A stretch of 11,500 bases of DNA, from contig VXNE01000243.1 of assembly GCA_009840715.1 (NCBI GenBank), forward strand, positions 5,614 to 17,113. Reading direction: 5' to 3'. The notes under the pieces were generated by a model that had not been told where the DNA came from, searched no databases, and saw nothing but the letters and a program-made list of their open reading frames with translations. The stretch comes from Gammaproteobacteria bacterium. Its GTDB lineage: Bacteria; Pseudomonadota; Gammaproteobacteria; Pseudomonadales; Azotimanducaceae. The position numbers and the translations under genes were made by a program. Below are positions 1-7,624 of the stretch, piece after piece (within the stretch, counting starts at the first letter, position 1; the number at the start of each line of letters is the position of its first letter).

Positions 1-1283
1 AGCACGTGCTGAGCGCCGGCGATGGCCCCGGCGAGCTGGCCCGCGCCGCGCCGCTGCTCCACGTAGGCGGCCTCGCCGACGACCACGGCGTCATCGACGA
101 GCATGCCGATCGCGAGGATGAAGCCCATCACCGACAGGGAGTTGATGGACAGGCCGAGACAGTAGAGGAGGAAAATCGCGCCGAGGAACGCGATCGGGAT
201 GCCGCCGGCCACCCAGATCGCGAGGTGCGGCCGGAGGAACAGGGCTAGCAGGATCAGCACGAGCAGGAGACCCTGGACGCCGCTGTCGAGCAGTGCGCGC
301 ATCCGGAACGTCAGGACAACGGAGTCGTCCCGCCAGACGGTCAGCTCCACGCCTTCGGGGTATCGCCCGGACGCGCGCGCCACGTAGTCGCGGACCGTTG
401 CGCTGACCTCCTGCACGTCCTGGTCGCCCACCCGGGATACCTGGACGAGTGCCGCCGGCTTGCCGTCGAACCGGAGGGCCTGCCCGGTGTCCTCGAAGCC
501 GTCGACGACCCGGGCGACATCGCGTACGAACACCCGCGTTCCGTCTGCGCGAGTGGTCACGATGAGGTTCTCGAGCTCGTGCCCCCAGTAGGCCTGTCCC
601 GCGGTGCGCAGGAGGATCTCGCCCTGCTCGGTCTTGATGGAGCCTCCGGGGAGGTCGAGGGACCGCTCCCGCACGGCGCGCGCGACGTCGTCGAACGTCA
701 GGTTGTTGCGGGACAGGGAGGCCTCGGAAACCTCGACGGAGATCTCGTACGGCCGGACGTTGATCAGCGTGGCATGCGTGACGGCCGGGAGGGCGAGGAT
801 GTCGTCGCGGACCCGCTGACCGAGTTCCTTGAGCGTCCGCTCGTCGGTCGGGCCGGTGATCGCCACCTCGAGGACCACGTTGTTGCTCTCGGCCAGCGCG
901 ATGATGGGGCGCTCGGTCTCCTCGGGGAAGGTGTCGATGGCGTTGATCTGGGTCGCGACTTCGCCGAGTGTCGGCTGCCGGTCCGCGTCCAGGACCATCT
1001 CGACATGGACGGTGCACTGCCCTTCGACCGAGAGGGATCGGATCTCCTTGATTCCGGTGATGCCGGCCAGCCGCTCCTCGATGCGCGCGCAGACGCCCGT
1101 CTCCACTTCCTCGGGGGCCGCGCCGAGGTAAGGCACGGTCACGACGATCAGGGGGACATCGAAGTCGGGGTACGGCTTGATGGGTATGCGCCCGAGGGAT
1201 GCCAGACCCGCGAAAACCGCGAAACCCATCACCAGGTTGGCCGCCACGTGGTTCGTGGCGAACCAAGCGATCATGCCTTTCAT
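1..1283 (-). CDS. RND efflux transporter permease subunit, N-terminal part (runs off left edge)
   Basis: Inner-membrane proton-driven efflux pump of the AcrB/ACR_tran superfamily. About 427 residues are visible of an expected 1000 or more; the reading frame stays open to base 1. The protein starts MKGMIAWFATNHVAANLV, a typical RND N-terminus with transmembrane helix 1 at about residues 9-28. A periplasmic porter-domain stretch follows to about residue 330. Hydrophobic segments then lie at about 338-352, 356-377 and 383-404. The last contains AIGMLVDDAVVV, whose D397 and D398 match the proton-relay aspartate pair of helix 4. The ATG at 1283 is chosen because it gives the family N-terminus; a weak purine run (AGGGGG) lies about 13 nt upstream, and ATG at 1274 is the alternative. 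It follows the adaptor gene by 31 nt, so the two are co-transcribed. Substrate cannot be predicted. Family call is firm; an internal truncation beyond the edge cannot be excluded. Confidence 0.95.
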   Translation of the reverse strand, partial: MKGMIAWFATNHVAANLVMGFAVFAGLASLGRIPIKPYPDFDVPLIVVTVPYLGAAPEEVETGVCARIEERLAGITGIKEIRSLSVEGQCTVHVEMVLDADRQPTLGEVATQINAIDTFPEETERPIIALAESNNVVLEVAITGPTDERTLKELGQRVRDDILALPAVTHATLINVRPYEISVEVSEASLSRNNLTFDDVARAVRERSLDLPGGSIKTEQGEILLRTAGQAYWGHELENLIVTTRADGTRVFVRDVARVVDGFEDTGQALRFDGKPAALVQVSRVGDQDVQEVSATVRDYVARASGRYPEGVELTVWRDDSVVLTFRMRALLDSGVQGLLLVLILLALFLRPHLAIWVAGGIPIAFLGAIFLLYCLGLSINSLSVMGFILAIGMLVDDAVVVGEAAYVEQRRGAGQLAGAIAGAQHV

Positions 1284-1314
1284 GGGGCTGGCGGTGCCCC
1301 CTGGCGCGCGCGGG

Positions 1315-2478
1315 TCATCCCGCGGGCACCGGGGCGGGGTCCAGCGGCCGGACCCGCTGCCCTTCGCTCACGTTGTCGAGGGCCGAGAGGCAGATCGTCT
1401 CTCCGGGTTCCACGGGTCCCCGCACGTAGTGCAGGTCGCCGGTCGTACGCAGGATCTCGACGTCGCGGAAGGACAACCGGTTGTCCGGCCGGACCACGTA
1501 CAGGCGGTTGTCGCGCTGCAGCGCCGAACGCGGCAGGACGAGGACCTCGTCGAGAGTCTCGCCGTGGATTTCCGCCTCCACGAACAGGCCCACCGTGAGC
1601 GGCGGCAGGTCGCCTACCGGGTCGTACGGCCGTGGAACCTGCGCGATGAGGTTGACCATGCGCGTGTGCGCGTCCAGTTCGCCCTCCGTCCGGACGATGC
1701 GCGCCTCCCAGGCATGCTCCGCTCCCGCGAAACGTGCTCGCAGGATGACCTTTGGCTGTTGGGACGTCCCGGTGCCGGTGCGCGCCAGCGACAGGGGCAG
1801 GAAGGCCATGTCCTCGTCGCGCACCGGGAGCCGGACTTCGGCGAAGTCGACGGAGTACAGCGTCGCGATCGACTCGCCGCGGTTGATGAACTGGCCCGCG
1901 TCGACACGCTCCGAGCGTACCCGACCGTCGTAGGGAGCCGTCATGCGCGTACGTTCCAGGTCCCGCTCGGCCCGCGCGAGCCGGGCGGTGGCCTCGCGCA
2001 GCGCGGCGCGGGCGATCGTGAGTCGATTCAACGCGTTGTCGTGGAGCGACTCGCTGATCGACTGGGTCTCGCGCAACTCTTCGGCGCGGTTGTACGCCTT
2101 CTCGGCGTTCTTGAGTTCGCTCTCCGCCGACGCCACCTGGGCACGGGCTCTTTCGAGTGCGACCTCGTAGTCGACGCGCTCGATTTCCACGAGGACATCG
2201 CCCTTCTCGAAGAAACCGCCGGAAACCATCGAGTCGGCGACCGAGACGACGCGGCCGGCGACCTCCGAGACGAGGTTGCTCTCGGTCTTCGGGAGGACGG
2301 CGCCGTGCGCCGCCACGGTCATCCGTACGGGCCGCGGGTTCGCCTCCAGCGTGCGGACGGCGGGAATGTCGGGAGCTGGAGGCTGGACCTCGAGTTCCGG
2401 AGCCGTGACGAAAATGATCGCGGAAAGGGCCAAGCCTCCGGCTCCCGCCAGAACGGCTGCGAGATATCGGCGGATCAT
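1315..2478 (-). CDS. RND efflux periplasmic adaptor subunit (membrane fusion protein)
   Basis: Periplasmic adaptor that bridges the RND permease to an outer-membrane channel. The 387 residues show an N-terminal hydrophobic segment at about 5-25 with no lipobox cysteine, so it is anchored by an uncleaved helix rather than as a lipoprotein. The first half of the lipoyl-like domain lies at about 55-103 (ESNLVSEVAGRVVSV, then a GDVL turn). An alanine, glutamate and arginine-rich coiled-coil hairpin covers about 104-178. The second lipoyl half starts with TAPYDGRVRSE at 180-190. A beta-barrel and membrane-proximal domain fill 210-387. Length and order match HlyD/AcrA-type adaptors. The permease gene starts 31 nt downstream, and the outer-membrane factor is not in the window. 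No strong Shine-Dalgarno precedes the ATG. Confidence 0.95.
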   Translation of the reverse strand: MIRRYLAAVLAGAGGLALSAIIFVTAPELEVQPPAPDIPAVRTLEANPRPVRMTVAAHGAVLPKTESNLVSEVAGRVVSVADSMVSGGFFEKGDVLVEIERVDYEVALERARAQVASAESELKNAEKAYNRAEELRETQSISESLHDNALNRLTIARAALREATARLARAERDLERTRMTAPYDGRVRSERVDAGQFINRGESIATLYSVDFAEVRLPVRDEDMAFLPLSLARTGTGTSQQPKVILRARFAGAEHAWEARIVRTEGELDAHTRMVNLIAQVPRPYDPVGDLPPLTVGLFVEAEIHGETLDEVLVLPRSALQRDNRLYVVRPDNRLSFRDVEILRTTGDLHYVRGPVEPGETICLSALDNVSEGQRVRPLDPAPVPAG

Positions 2479-2484
2479 GCCGTG

Positions 2485-2513
2485 ACAGTAGGCATCTTTG
2501 GGAGCGCGTTCAA
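2485..2513 (-). promoter_or_regulatory. Candidate sigma70-type promoter in front of the efflux adaptor
   Basis: On the minus strand TTGAAC (2513-2508) is followed after exactly 17 nt by TACTGT (2490-2485). The first hexamer is close to the -35 consensus; the second keeps the T, A and final T of the -10 box. Only 6 nt separate the -10 box from the adaptor ATG, so transcription would begin at or beside the start codon and give a leaderless or nearly leaderless mRNA, which fits the lack of a ribosome binding site. The whole gap to the protease gene is 42 nt and holds no obvious terminator, so read-through from the protease gene is the alternative source of transcript. Confidence 0.3.
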
Positions 2514-2520
2514 GCGTTGG

Positions 2521-5136
2521 TCACCGCGGGGGGAGCGGGCGCACGGTCACGCGGTCCGGGAGCACGATGAGGGGACGACCGTCGTCGACCGCCGTGCCCC
2601 CCGGCAAAACGACGCAGTTCCCAGGGGCGGGGGCGTCGGCCTCGCCGGTCGGGGGTGCGAGGACCGGAGCGAGTGCCGGCAAACTGTACGGCTCGGCGCG
2701 TGAGGCGTCGACGCGATACGCCATGTCGGCGAGCGCCTGGAGGGTGACGGCGCTCAAGGGCTCGATCTGGCCACGCCTGACCCTTGGGCTCATCAGTTCC
2801 GCGCCGAACACCGACTCCCGCCAGTGCCCGTCCCGGCTGCCGGGGCCGCCCGCGTTCTCCACCGGGACGGAACGTCCGGGGTATTCCGTCCCGCCGGCCG
2901 CGTCGAACGCGGCCAGCGCGAGGGCGCCGGTGAAGTGGGTGTCGCGGTCTTCGTCGACGGGATCGCCGGCCGCGTCCCTGGACGGGTACCGGACCAGGCT
3001 GTGGCGGTACCAGAGCGTGCCGAAGCCAAGGGTGTGTGCCAGTTCGTGCATGGCAACGCGCTCGTTCTGCGCGACCGACAGCTCGTCCAGGTCGTCGGTG
3101 TCGAAGGTGATCGACGACAGGATGGGCAGCCCGGAGGCAAACCTGAAGACACAGGTCCCCGCCGTCGCAAGCGTGCCACCGACGCCGTCGATGGGCGCCA
3201 GGCGCACGTAGACGCGAAGGTCGTCGACGGTGTCCGTGACCCGGCCCTGCCCCTCCACGCAGGTGTCCGCCGCGATGGGCTGGCGCGCGAAGTCGACGTC
3301 CGGAAGGCTCGCGCGGAGGATCTCCCGCCATTTGTCCGCGGCGGCTTCAATGCCGGCCCGGTGCGTGGACGGGGGCGAGTCCACGAACACGAGGTCCAGG
3401 TCGAACTCCGGCCGTCCCGGAGCGGTGACCTCCGCCACGCGCGACCAGATGCCGGTGCGTTCCGCAGCGGCGCAGGAACGCCCCACGCGGCGGTATGTGA
3501 CCTCGTAGAGGTTGCCGGACTCGAGAAAGCCGCCGACCCCGATCTCGGCGGATACTCGCAAGCGGCCGGCCGTGGCGTGGCGATTGTGCGCGCTGAAGCA
3601 TGCCGTGGCCCAAGCGCCTCTGGGGGCCTTTTGGCGCAGCGCGACATGGTAGGCGCGCCGCTCGTCGGCGAGGAACGATTCTGTGAAAACCAGGGTCAGG
3701 TTGTCGCCGGCTGCGTCTACGCTGACGGTGGGATCGGGGACGTCCGGCGCACGCACATCGATGTCGAACGTTCCGACGACAGCGTCGTCGTCGGCGTCCG
3801 ATGCGATCACGGCGATGCTGGCCCGGCCGACCGCCCGGGGACGCACCGCCACGACCGCGCCGTCGAACGATGCGCTGGCCACGGACGGATGCGCGGAGGA
3901 GGCTTCGAAGTACAGGATGTCTCCTTGCGGGTCCCGGAACGCACCTTGCACGCGGAACGTCTCCACTCGGCCGTTGGCGGTGGCCGTGGCGTCGGCCGGC
4001 AGCGACGCCGGCGATACGCCGGGCAACTCGTCGTCCGGCGTCGTACTTCCGCCTTCCGTGCCCTGGCGGGTGGTGCGCCCGGCGCCTTGCGGCGACCACG
4101 GACCGATCCCTTCCGCGTTCCTGGCCCGGACCCGGAAGGTGTAGCGGGTGTCACGGCTGAGTTCCCTGATTTCGGCTGTCGTCCCGGGTCCCTGGTGCCC
4201 GGCGTTCACGAAGGCCTGTCCCGCGGCCCGGTACTCGAGGTCGTAGTCCCCGATCGCGGGCCCGGTGTTCTCCGGGGCCTCCCAGCGCAGCGTCATTCGT
4301 GTGGGGCTCGCGACTTCGGTCCGCGGGGCGTCCGGCACGCCGGGGGGCTCGTCGACATCTGTAACCGTGACGGTTACGGCAATGCTGGCCATGCCGCCCA
4401 TCGCGTCGGATGCGGTGACCGTGAACGCGTACCGCGAAGTCGCCTCGTGGTCGTAGAGGACTCCTTCGCGGGTGCGTAGCTGGCCGGAATCCGCGTCGAT
4501 GCCGAAGGCGGCGGCGTCCGGTCCCTCCAGGGCGTAGCGCAACGCCCCCCGGCCGGTCGCGGTGAGGGGCGCTCCGATGGCCTCGTTGCCCGACGTGTTC
4601 TCCACGATCTGCCGCGTGGCGCTCTCGCCTTCCTCGAAGCGGACCGTCACCCGCACGGTCGTGCCCGTCGCGGTCGCTGACCAGTCGCCGAAGCCCAGTT
4701 CCGTCACGGCGCGGACCCTGACCTCGTAAGTCGTGGTTTCGGCAAGACCGTCGAGGACGACCTGCGTGGCCGGGCCATCGCCCGTGCGGGTGAGAAAGTC
4801 GCCGCTGCCCTGCACGCGGTACTGCACGTCGTAATGGAGGATGTCGAACGCGAGGCTCTCCGGAGCCTGCCAGGTGACGGTCAGGCTGCCGGCGGGAACG
4901 GCGTCCACCGCGACGTCGGTCGGCCCACCCGGCGGCTGGCGCCACCAGCGTACGCGCGACAGCCAACGCAGTATCTCGGTCGGTGTTTCCTCCTGGGCGT
5001 GGGCCGGGCCGAGGGACTGGCCGACCGGTTCCAGCCCGGCCGGTGTCGGGATCCACGCCACCAGGACGACGGCGGCGAGGACGGCGAACCGTATGTAGGG
5101 GCGGCCCTTGTGGCCGCCCGTCTTCGCCTCGTGCAT
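2521..5136 (-). CDS. Secreted multidomain metalloprotease: FnIII, cadherin-like and leishmanolysin-like (M8) domains
   Basis: Predicted exported zinc endopeptidase of 871 residues. The signal peptide has basic residues, a hydrophobic core (FAVLAAVVLVAW, 17-28) and a likely AHA-Q cleavage at 46-48. Then come fibronectin III about 70-162, a cadherin-like repeat about 165-263 (AFGIDADSGQL; ends TVTVTDVDE), a second fibronectin III about 265-356, an Ig or cadherin-like module about 369-463 and an unassigned beta-rich module about 467-574. The catalytic region runs from about 577 to 815. It has HELAHTLGFG with H697, E698 and H701, a third candidate zinc ligand H771 in GHWRESVFG, and the Met-turn ELMSP with M782, the leishmanolysin arrangement with a long insert before the third histidine. 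The last 50 residues are proline-rich. The start is uncertain: the frame is open upstream through a repeat array and into lon, ATG 5136 gives a clean signal peptide, and ATG 5238 is an alternative. Neither has a good Shine-Dalgarno. Substrate is unknown; the modules suggest binding to polymers or cell surfaces. Confidence 0.88.
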   Translation of the reverse strand: MHEAKTGGHKGRPYIRFAVLAAVVLVAWIPTPAGLEPVGQSLGPAHAQEETPTEILRWLSRVRWWRQPPGGPTDVAVDAVPAGSLTVTWQAPESLAFDILHYDVQYRVQGSGDFLTRTGDGPATQVVLDGLAETTTYEVRVRAVTELGFGDWSATATGTTVRVTVRFEEGESATRQIVENTSGNEAIGAPLTATGRGALRYALEGPDAAAFGIDADSGQLRTREGVLYDHEATSRYAFTVTASDAMGGMASIAVTVTVTDVDEPPGVPDAPRTEVASPTRMTLRWEAPENTGPAIGDYDLEYRAAGQAFVNAGHQGPGTTAEIRELSRDTRYTFRVRARNAEGIGPWSPQGAGRTTRQGTEGGSTTPDDELPGVSPASLPADATATANGRVETFRVQGAFRDPQGDILYFEASSAHPSVASASFDGAVVAVRPRAVGRASIAVIASDADDDAVVGTFDIDVRAPDVPDPTVSVDAAGDNLTLVFTESFLADERRAYHVALRQKAPRGAWATACFSAHNRHATAGRLRVSAEIGVGGFLESGNLYEVTYRRVGRSCAAAERTGIWSRVAEVTAPGRPEFDLDLVFVDSPPSTHRAGIEAAADKWREILRASLPDVDFARQPIAADTCVEGQGRVTDTVDDLRVYVRLAPIDGVGGTLATAGTCVFRFASGLPILSSITFDTDDLDELSVAQNERVAMHELAHTLGFGTLWYRHSLVRYPSRDAAGDPVDEDRDTHFTGALALAAFDAAGGTEYPGRSVPVENAGGPGSRDGHWRESVFGAELMSPRVRRGQIEPLSAVTLQALADMAYRVDASRAEPYSLPALAPVLAPPTGEADAPAPGNCVVLPGGTAVDDGRPLIVLPDRVTVRPLPPR

Positions 5137-5274
5137 GAACTCGGTACGGGACGGGACAAGCCCGTCCCCTACGGTCGCCGTCTCGAGGGCCTGCACGGAT
5201 CGGGTACGGGACGGGACGAGCCCGTCGTTGGCCTGCATGGCTTCGAGACGGGACGGGACGAGCCCGTCCCCTAC
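5095..5274. repeat. Array of palindromic REP-like repeats bounded by GTAGGGG / CCCCTAC
   Basis: The 180 bp begin with GTAGGGG (5095-5101) and end with its reverse complement CCCCTAC (5268-5274); another CCCCTAC lies at 5166-5172. Four GC-rich hairpins are visible. The first is GGGCGGCC/GGCCGCCC at 5099-5106 and 5112-5119. The second is GGGACGGG/CCCGTCCC at 5148-5155 and 5161-5168. The third is a shortened copy, GACGGG/CCCGTC, at 5210-5215 and 5221-5226. The fourth is GGGACGGG/CCCGTCCC at 5250-5257 and 5263-5270. All loops are 5 nt. The segment 5095-5172 looks like a complete unit (head hairpin, spacer, tail hairpin, inverted ends); the rest looks like extra tail copies with a related spacer (GGCCTGCA). 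Read in the protease frame, tail copies give GDGLVPSR-like peptides and the head gives GGHKGRPY. I recall such peptides from many predicted proteins, which suggests a dispersed family. There are no T-tracts, so these are not typical terminators. Confidence 0.85.
5250..5270 (-). other. Perfect 8-bp hairpin at the lon 3' end
   Basis: In the mRNA of lon the TAG stop (5273-5271) is followed at once by GGGACGGG, a 5-nt loop and CCCGTCCC. This is the outermost tail copy of the repeat array. A stable stem directly after a stop codon could protect the 3' end of the lon message from exonucleases, as REP elements do, or dampen read-through into the protease gene. It lacks the U-run of an intrinsic terminator. 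The structure is visible; the role is inference. Confidence 0.5.
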
Positions 5275-7604
5275 AGGTCCGGGATCGCCACCCGCACGAC
5301 GTCCTCGAGCCGGTCGACGAGGGTGATTTCCATCTCGTCGCGCACCGGCTCCGGCAGCTTGTCGAGCTCGGGCTCGTTCTCGCGCGGCAGGATGACGTGC
5401 CGGAAGCCGGTGCGATGGGCGGCCAGGATCTTCTCCCGCACGCCGCCCACCGGCAGGACCAACCCCGTCAGGGTCAGTTCCCCGGTCATCGCGATGTCGT
5501 CGCGGACGTGCTTCTTGCTGTACGCGGAGGCGAGTGCGGTCGCCATCGTGATGCCGGCGGAGGGCCCGTCCTTCGGGACCGCCCCGGCCGGCACGTGCAC
5601 GTGGACGCCGCACTCCTCGATCGACTTGCGGTCGATGTGCAGGTCCTCGGCCGCGGACCAGATGTAGGAACGCGCCGCCTTGACGGACTCCTGCATGACC
5701 TGGCCGAGGTGCCCGGTGATGGTCACCTTCTCGTCCTTGTGGGTGAGCGTCGCCTCGACGTAGAGGACGTCCCCGCCGGCCTCGGTCCACGCGAGCCCCG
5801 GCGCGACGCCGGCACTCAGGTTCTCCCGGCCCTTGTCCGACTTGAATTTCTCGGGGCCGAGCAGCTCGCGCAGTTCGTCGGACACGATGCTCGCGCCGAG
5901 GGCTTCCTCCTGCAGCAGTTGGCGCGCGCGCTTGCGGGCGACGCGCGACAGGCTGCGCTCGAGTTCGCGTACACCGGCCTCGCGGGTGTACCGGCGGATG
6001 ATCTTGCGCAGTGCCTCGTCGTCGAAGTGGAATTTCTCTTCCGCGAGCCCGGCGTTCTCCTGTTGCCGCGGGATGAGGTAGCGCCGCGCGATCTCGGTCT
6101 TCTCGAGTTCGCTGTAGCCCGTCAGCTCGAGGACCTCCATGCGGTCCAGCAGGGGCCGCGGAATGCCCTCGAGCGTGTTGGCGGTCGTGATGAACAGGAC
6201 CTTCGACAGGTCGAAGGCCAGGTTCAGGTAGTTGTCGCGGAACTCCTTGTTCTGCGCGGGGTCGAGGATCTCCATCAGCGCGGCCGCCGGGTCGCCCCGA
6301 AAATCCCGGCCAAGCTTGTCGATCTCGTCCAGCATGAGGACGGGGTTGCGCACGCCGGCGCGGCGCACGGCCTGCAGGATGCGGCCCGGCATGGCGCCGA
6401 TGTACGTGCGGCGGTGGCCGCGCAACTCCGCCTCGTCGTGCAGGCCGCCGAGGCTCATGCGCTCGAACTTGCGGCTCATGGCCCGGGCGATGGACTGCCC
6501 CAGCGACGTCTTGCCGACACCTGGGGGCCCAACGAAGCAGAGGATAGAGGCCTTCGCTTCCGGGTTGAGCTGCAGCACGGCGAGGGACTCGAGGATCCGC
6601 TCCTTCACGTCCTCGAGGCCGTAGTGGTCCTCGTCGAGCACCTTCTGCGCGTGCACGAGGTCGAGGGTGTCCTCCGTAACCACGTTCCAGGGCAGCTCCG
6701 CGACGAGTTCCAGGTAGCTCCGCGCAACCTGGTAGTCGGCGGCGTTCGGCGACATGCGGCCCAGCCGCTTGAGTTCGCGCTCGACTTCCTTCTGCGCGGC
6801 TTCCGGGAGGTTCGCCTGGCGCAGGTTCTCCTTGATCTCGGAGAGTTCCTCGTCGCCGTCCTCCTCGCCGAGCGCCTGCTCGATGGCGCGCTTTTGCTGC
6901 CGCAGCAACTGCTCGCGCTGCTGCTTGTCGATGTCCTCGCGAGTCTGGGAGGCGATCTCCTGGCGCAACTGCATGACCGACGCCTGGTGCGACAGCTTGG
7001 CGAACATCGTCTCGAGGAGTTCGCGGGTGGATTCGATCGTCAGGATCTCTTGCTGCGCCTCGAGTTCGATGCTCTGCTGGGCGAAGCTCGCGATCCGGTA
7101 CATCTGGGTGACGGCGTTGTCGTTCGAGCCCATGAACTGGGCGAAGAGCTGGTCGCCGTTGTCGCTGTCGATCAGGTTCGCAATGCGGCGCGCGACCTCC
7201 AGGGTTTCCGAGAGGAGGGCGTCGACCTGGGCCTGTTCGTCTTCGCCGACCTCCATCGACAGCGCGGGCATTTCCTCGTAGTCGACGGCCAGGTACTCGT
7301 CGTTCGACACGACCCGCCCGAGCCGCACGCGGGTGGCACCCTGGACGACCACGACGGCGCCGGCGTCGCCCTGCTCGACGCGGGTCACGCGGCAGATCGT
7401 GCCGACCTCGTGGAGGTCGTCGATGTCCGGTTCGTCCGTCTCGGGCTGCCGTTGCAGCACGGTGATCAGGCGGCGGTCCGATTCGACGGCGGTTTTCAGG
7501 GCCGCGAGCGACGCGTGCCGGCCGACCTTGATGGAAACGAACAGTTCCGGAAAGACCAGCGTGTCGCGCAGCGGAAGGACGGGCAACTCTTTCAACGTCG
7601 TCAC
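5271..7604 (-). CDS. lon: ATP-dependent Lon protease (endopeptidase La)
   Basis: Cytoplasmic AAA+ serine protease that degrades misfolded and regulatory proteins. The 777 residues are slightly short of the usual 780-820 but complete. An N-terminal substrate-binding domain covers about 7-200 (LPVLPLRDTLVFPE at 7-20), followed by a coiled-coil linker to about 305. The AAA+ module has Walker A GPPGVGKT at 359-366 and Walker B VLMLDEIDK at 422-430. The protease domain has S682 in PKDGPSAG and K725 in GGVREK, the Ser-Lys catalytic dyad. The start is GTG at 7604; an in-frame TGA (7619-7617) lies 12 nt upstream, so no longer start is possible. No clear Shine-Dalgarno is seen. The stop codon lies inside a palindromic repeat. 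It is not next to clpP, clpX or hup genes, the common lon neighbourhood, so it could be a second lon copy. A possible heat-shock promoter precedes it. Confidence 0.97.
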   Translation of the reverse strand: MTTLKELPVLPLRDTLVFPELFVSIKVGRHASLAALKTAVESDRRLITVLQRQPETDEPDIDDLHEVGTICRVTRVEQGDAGAVVVVQGATRVRLGRVVSNDEYLAVDYEEMPALSMEVGEDEQAQVDALLSETLEVARRIANLIDSDNGDQLFAQFMGSNDNAVTQMYRIASFAQQSIELEAQQEILTIESTRELLETMFAKLSHQASVMQLRQEIASQTREDIDKQQREQLLRQQKRAIEQALGEEDGDEELSEIKENLRQANLPEAAQKEVERELKRLGRMSPNAADYQVARSYLELVAELPWNVVTEDTLDLVHAQKVLDEDHYGLEDVKERILESLAVLQLNPEAKASILCFVGPPGVGKTSLGQSIARAMSRKFERMSLGGLHDEAELRGHRRTYIGAMPGRILQAVRRAGVRNPVLMLDEIDKLGRDFRGDPAAALMEILDPAQNKEFRDNYLNLAFDLSKVLFITTANTLEGIPRPLLDRMEVLELTGYSELEKTEIARRYLIPRQQENAGLAEEKFHFDDEALRKIIRRYTREAGVRELERSLSRVARKRARQLLQEEALGASIVSDELRELLGPEKFKSDKGRENLSAGVAPGLAWTEAGGDVLYVEATLTHKDEKVTITGHLGQVMQESVKAARSYIWSAAEDLHIDRKSIEECGVHVHVPAGAVPKDGPSAGITMATALASAYSKKHVRDDIAMTGELTLTGLVLPVGGVREKILAAHRTGFRHVILPRENEPELDKLPEPVRDEMEITLVDRLEDVVRVAIPDL

Positions 7605-7624
7605 CGAAAAGTCAGGTCAGGGGT

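Noticed and set aside
91..1266. A 391-codon minus-strand frame inside the permease region
   Set aside because: It is the wrong frame on the same strand. The neighbouring frame from 1283 gives a clear RND sequence with the VDD motif; this one gives arginine, proline and glycine-rich noise.
2824..4479. Long plus-strand open frame of 551 codons antisense to the metalloprotease
   Set aside because: No domain, signal or start context; the opposite strand encodes coherent FnIII, cadherin-like and M8-like modules.
5095..5274. CRISPR array
   Set aside because: The repeats are internally palindromic, differ in type and length, and have irregular spacing (starts near 5148, 5208 and 5250); no cas genes are near.
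5137..5790. Extending the metalloprotease start upstream to 5790 through the open frame
   Set aside because: That would overlap more than 500 nt of lon coding sequence in another frame and place the signal peptide deep inside the protein. The upstream part is arginine and glycine-rich shadow sequence plus repeat translation.
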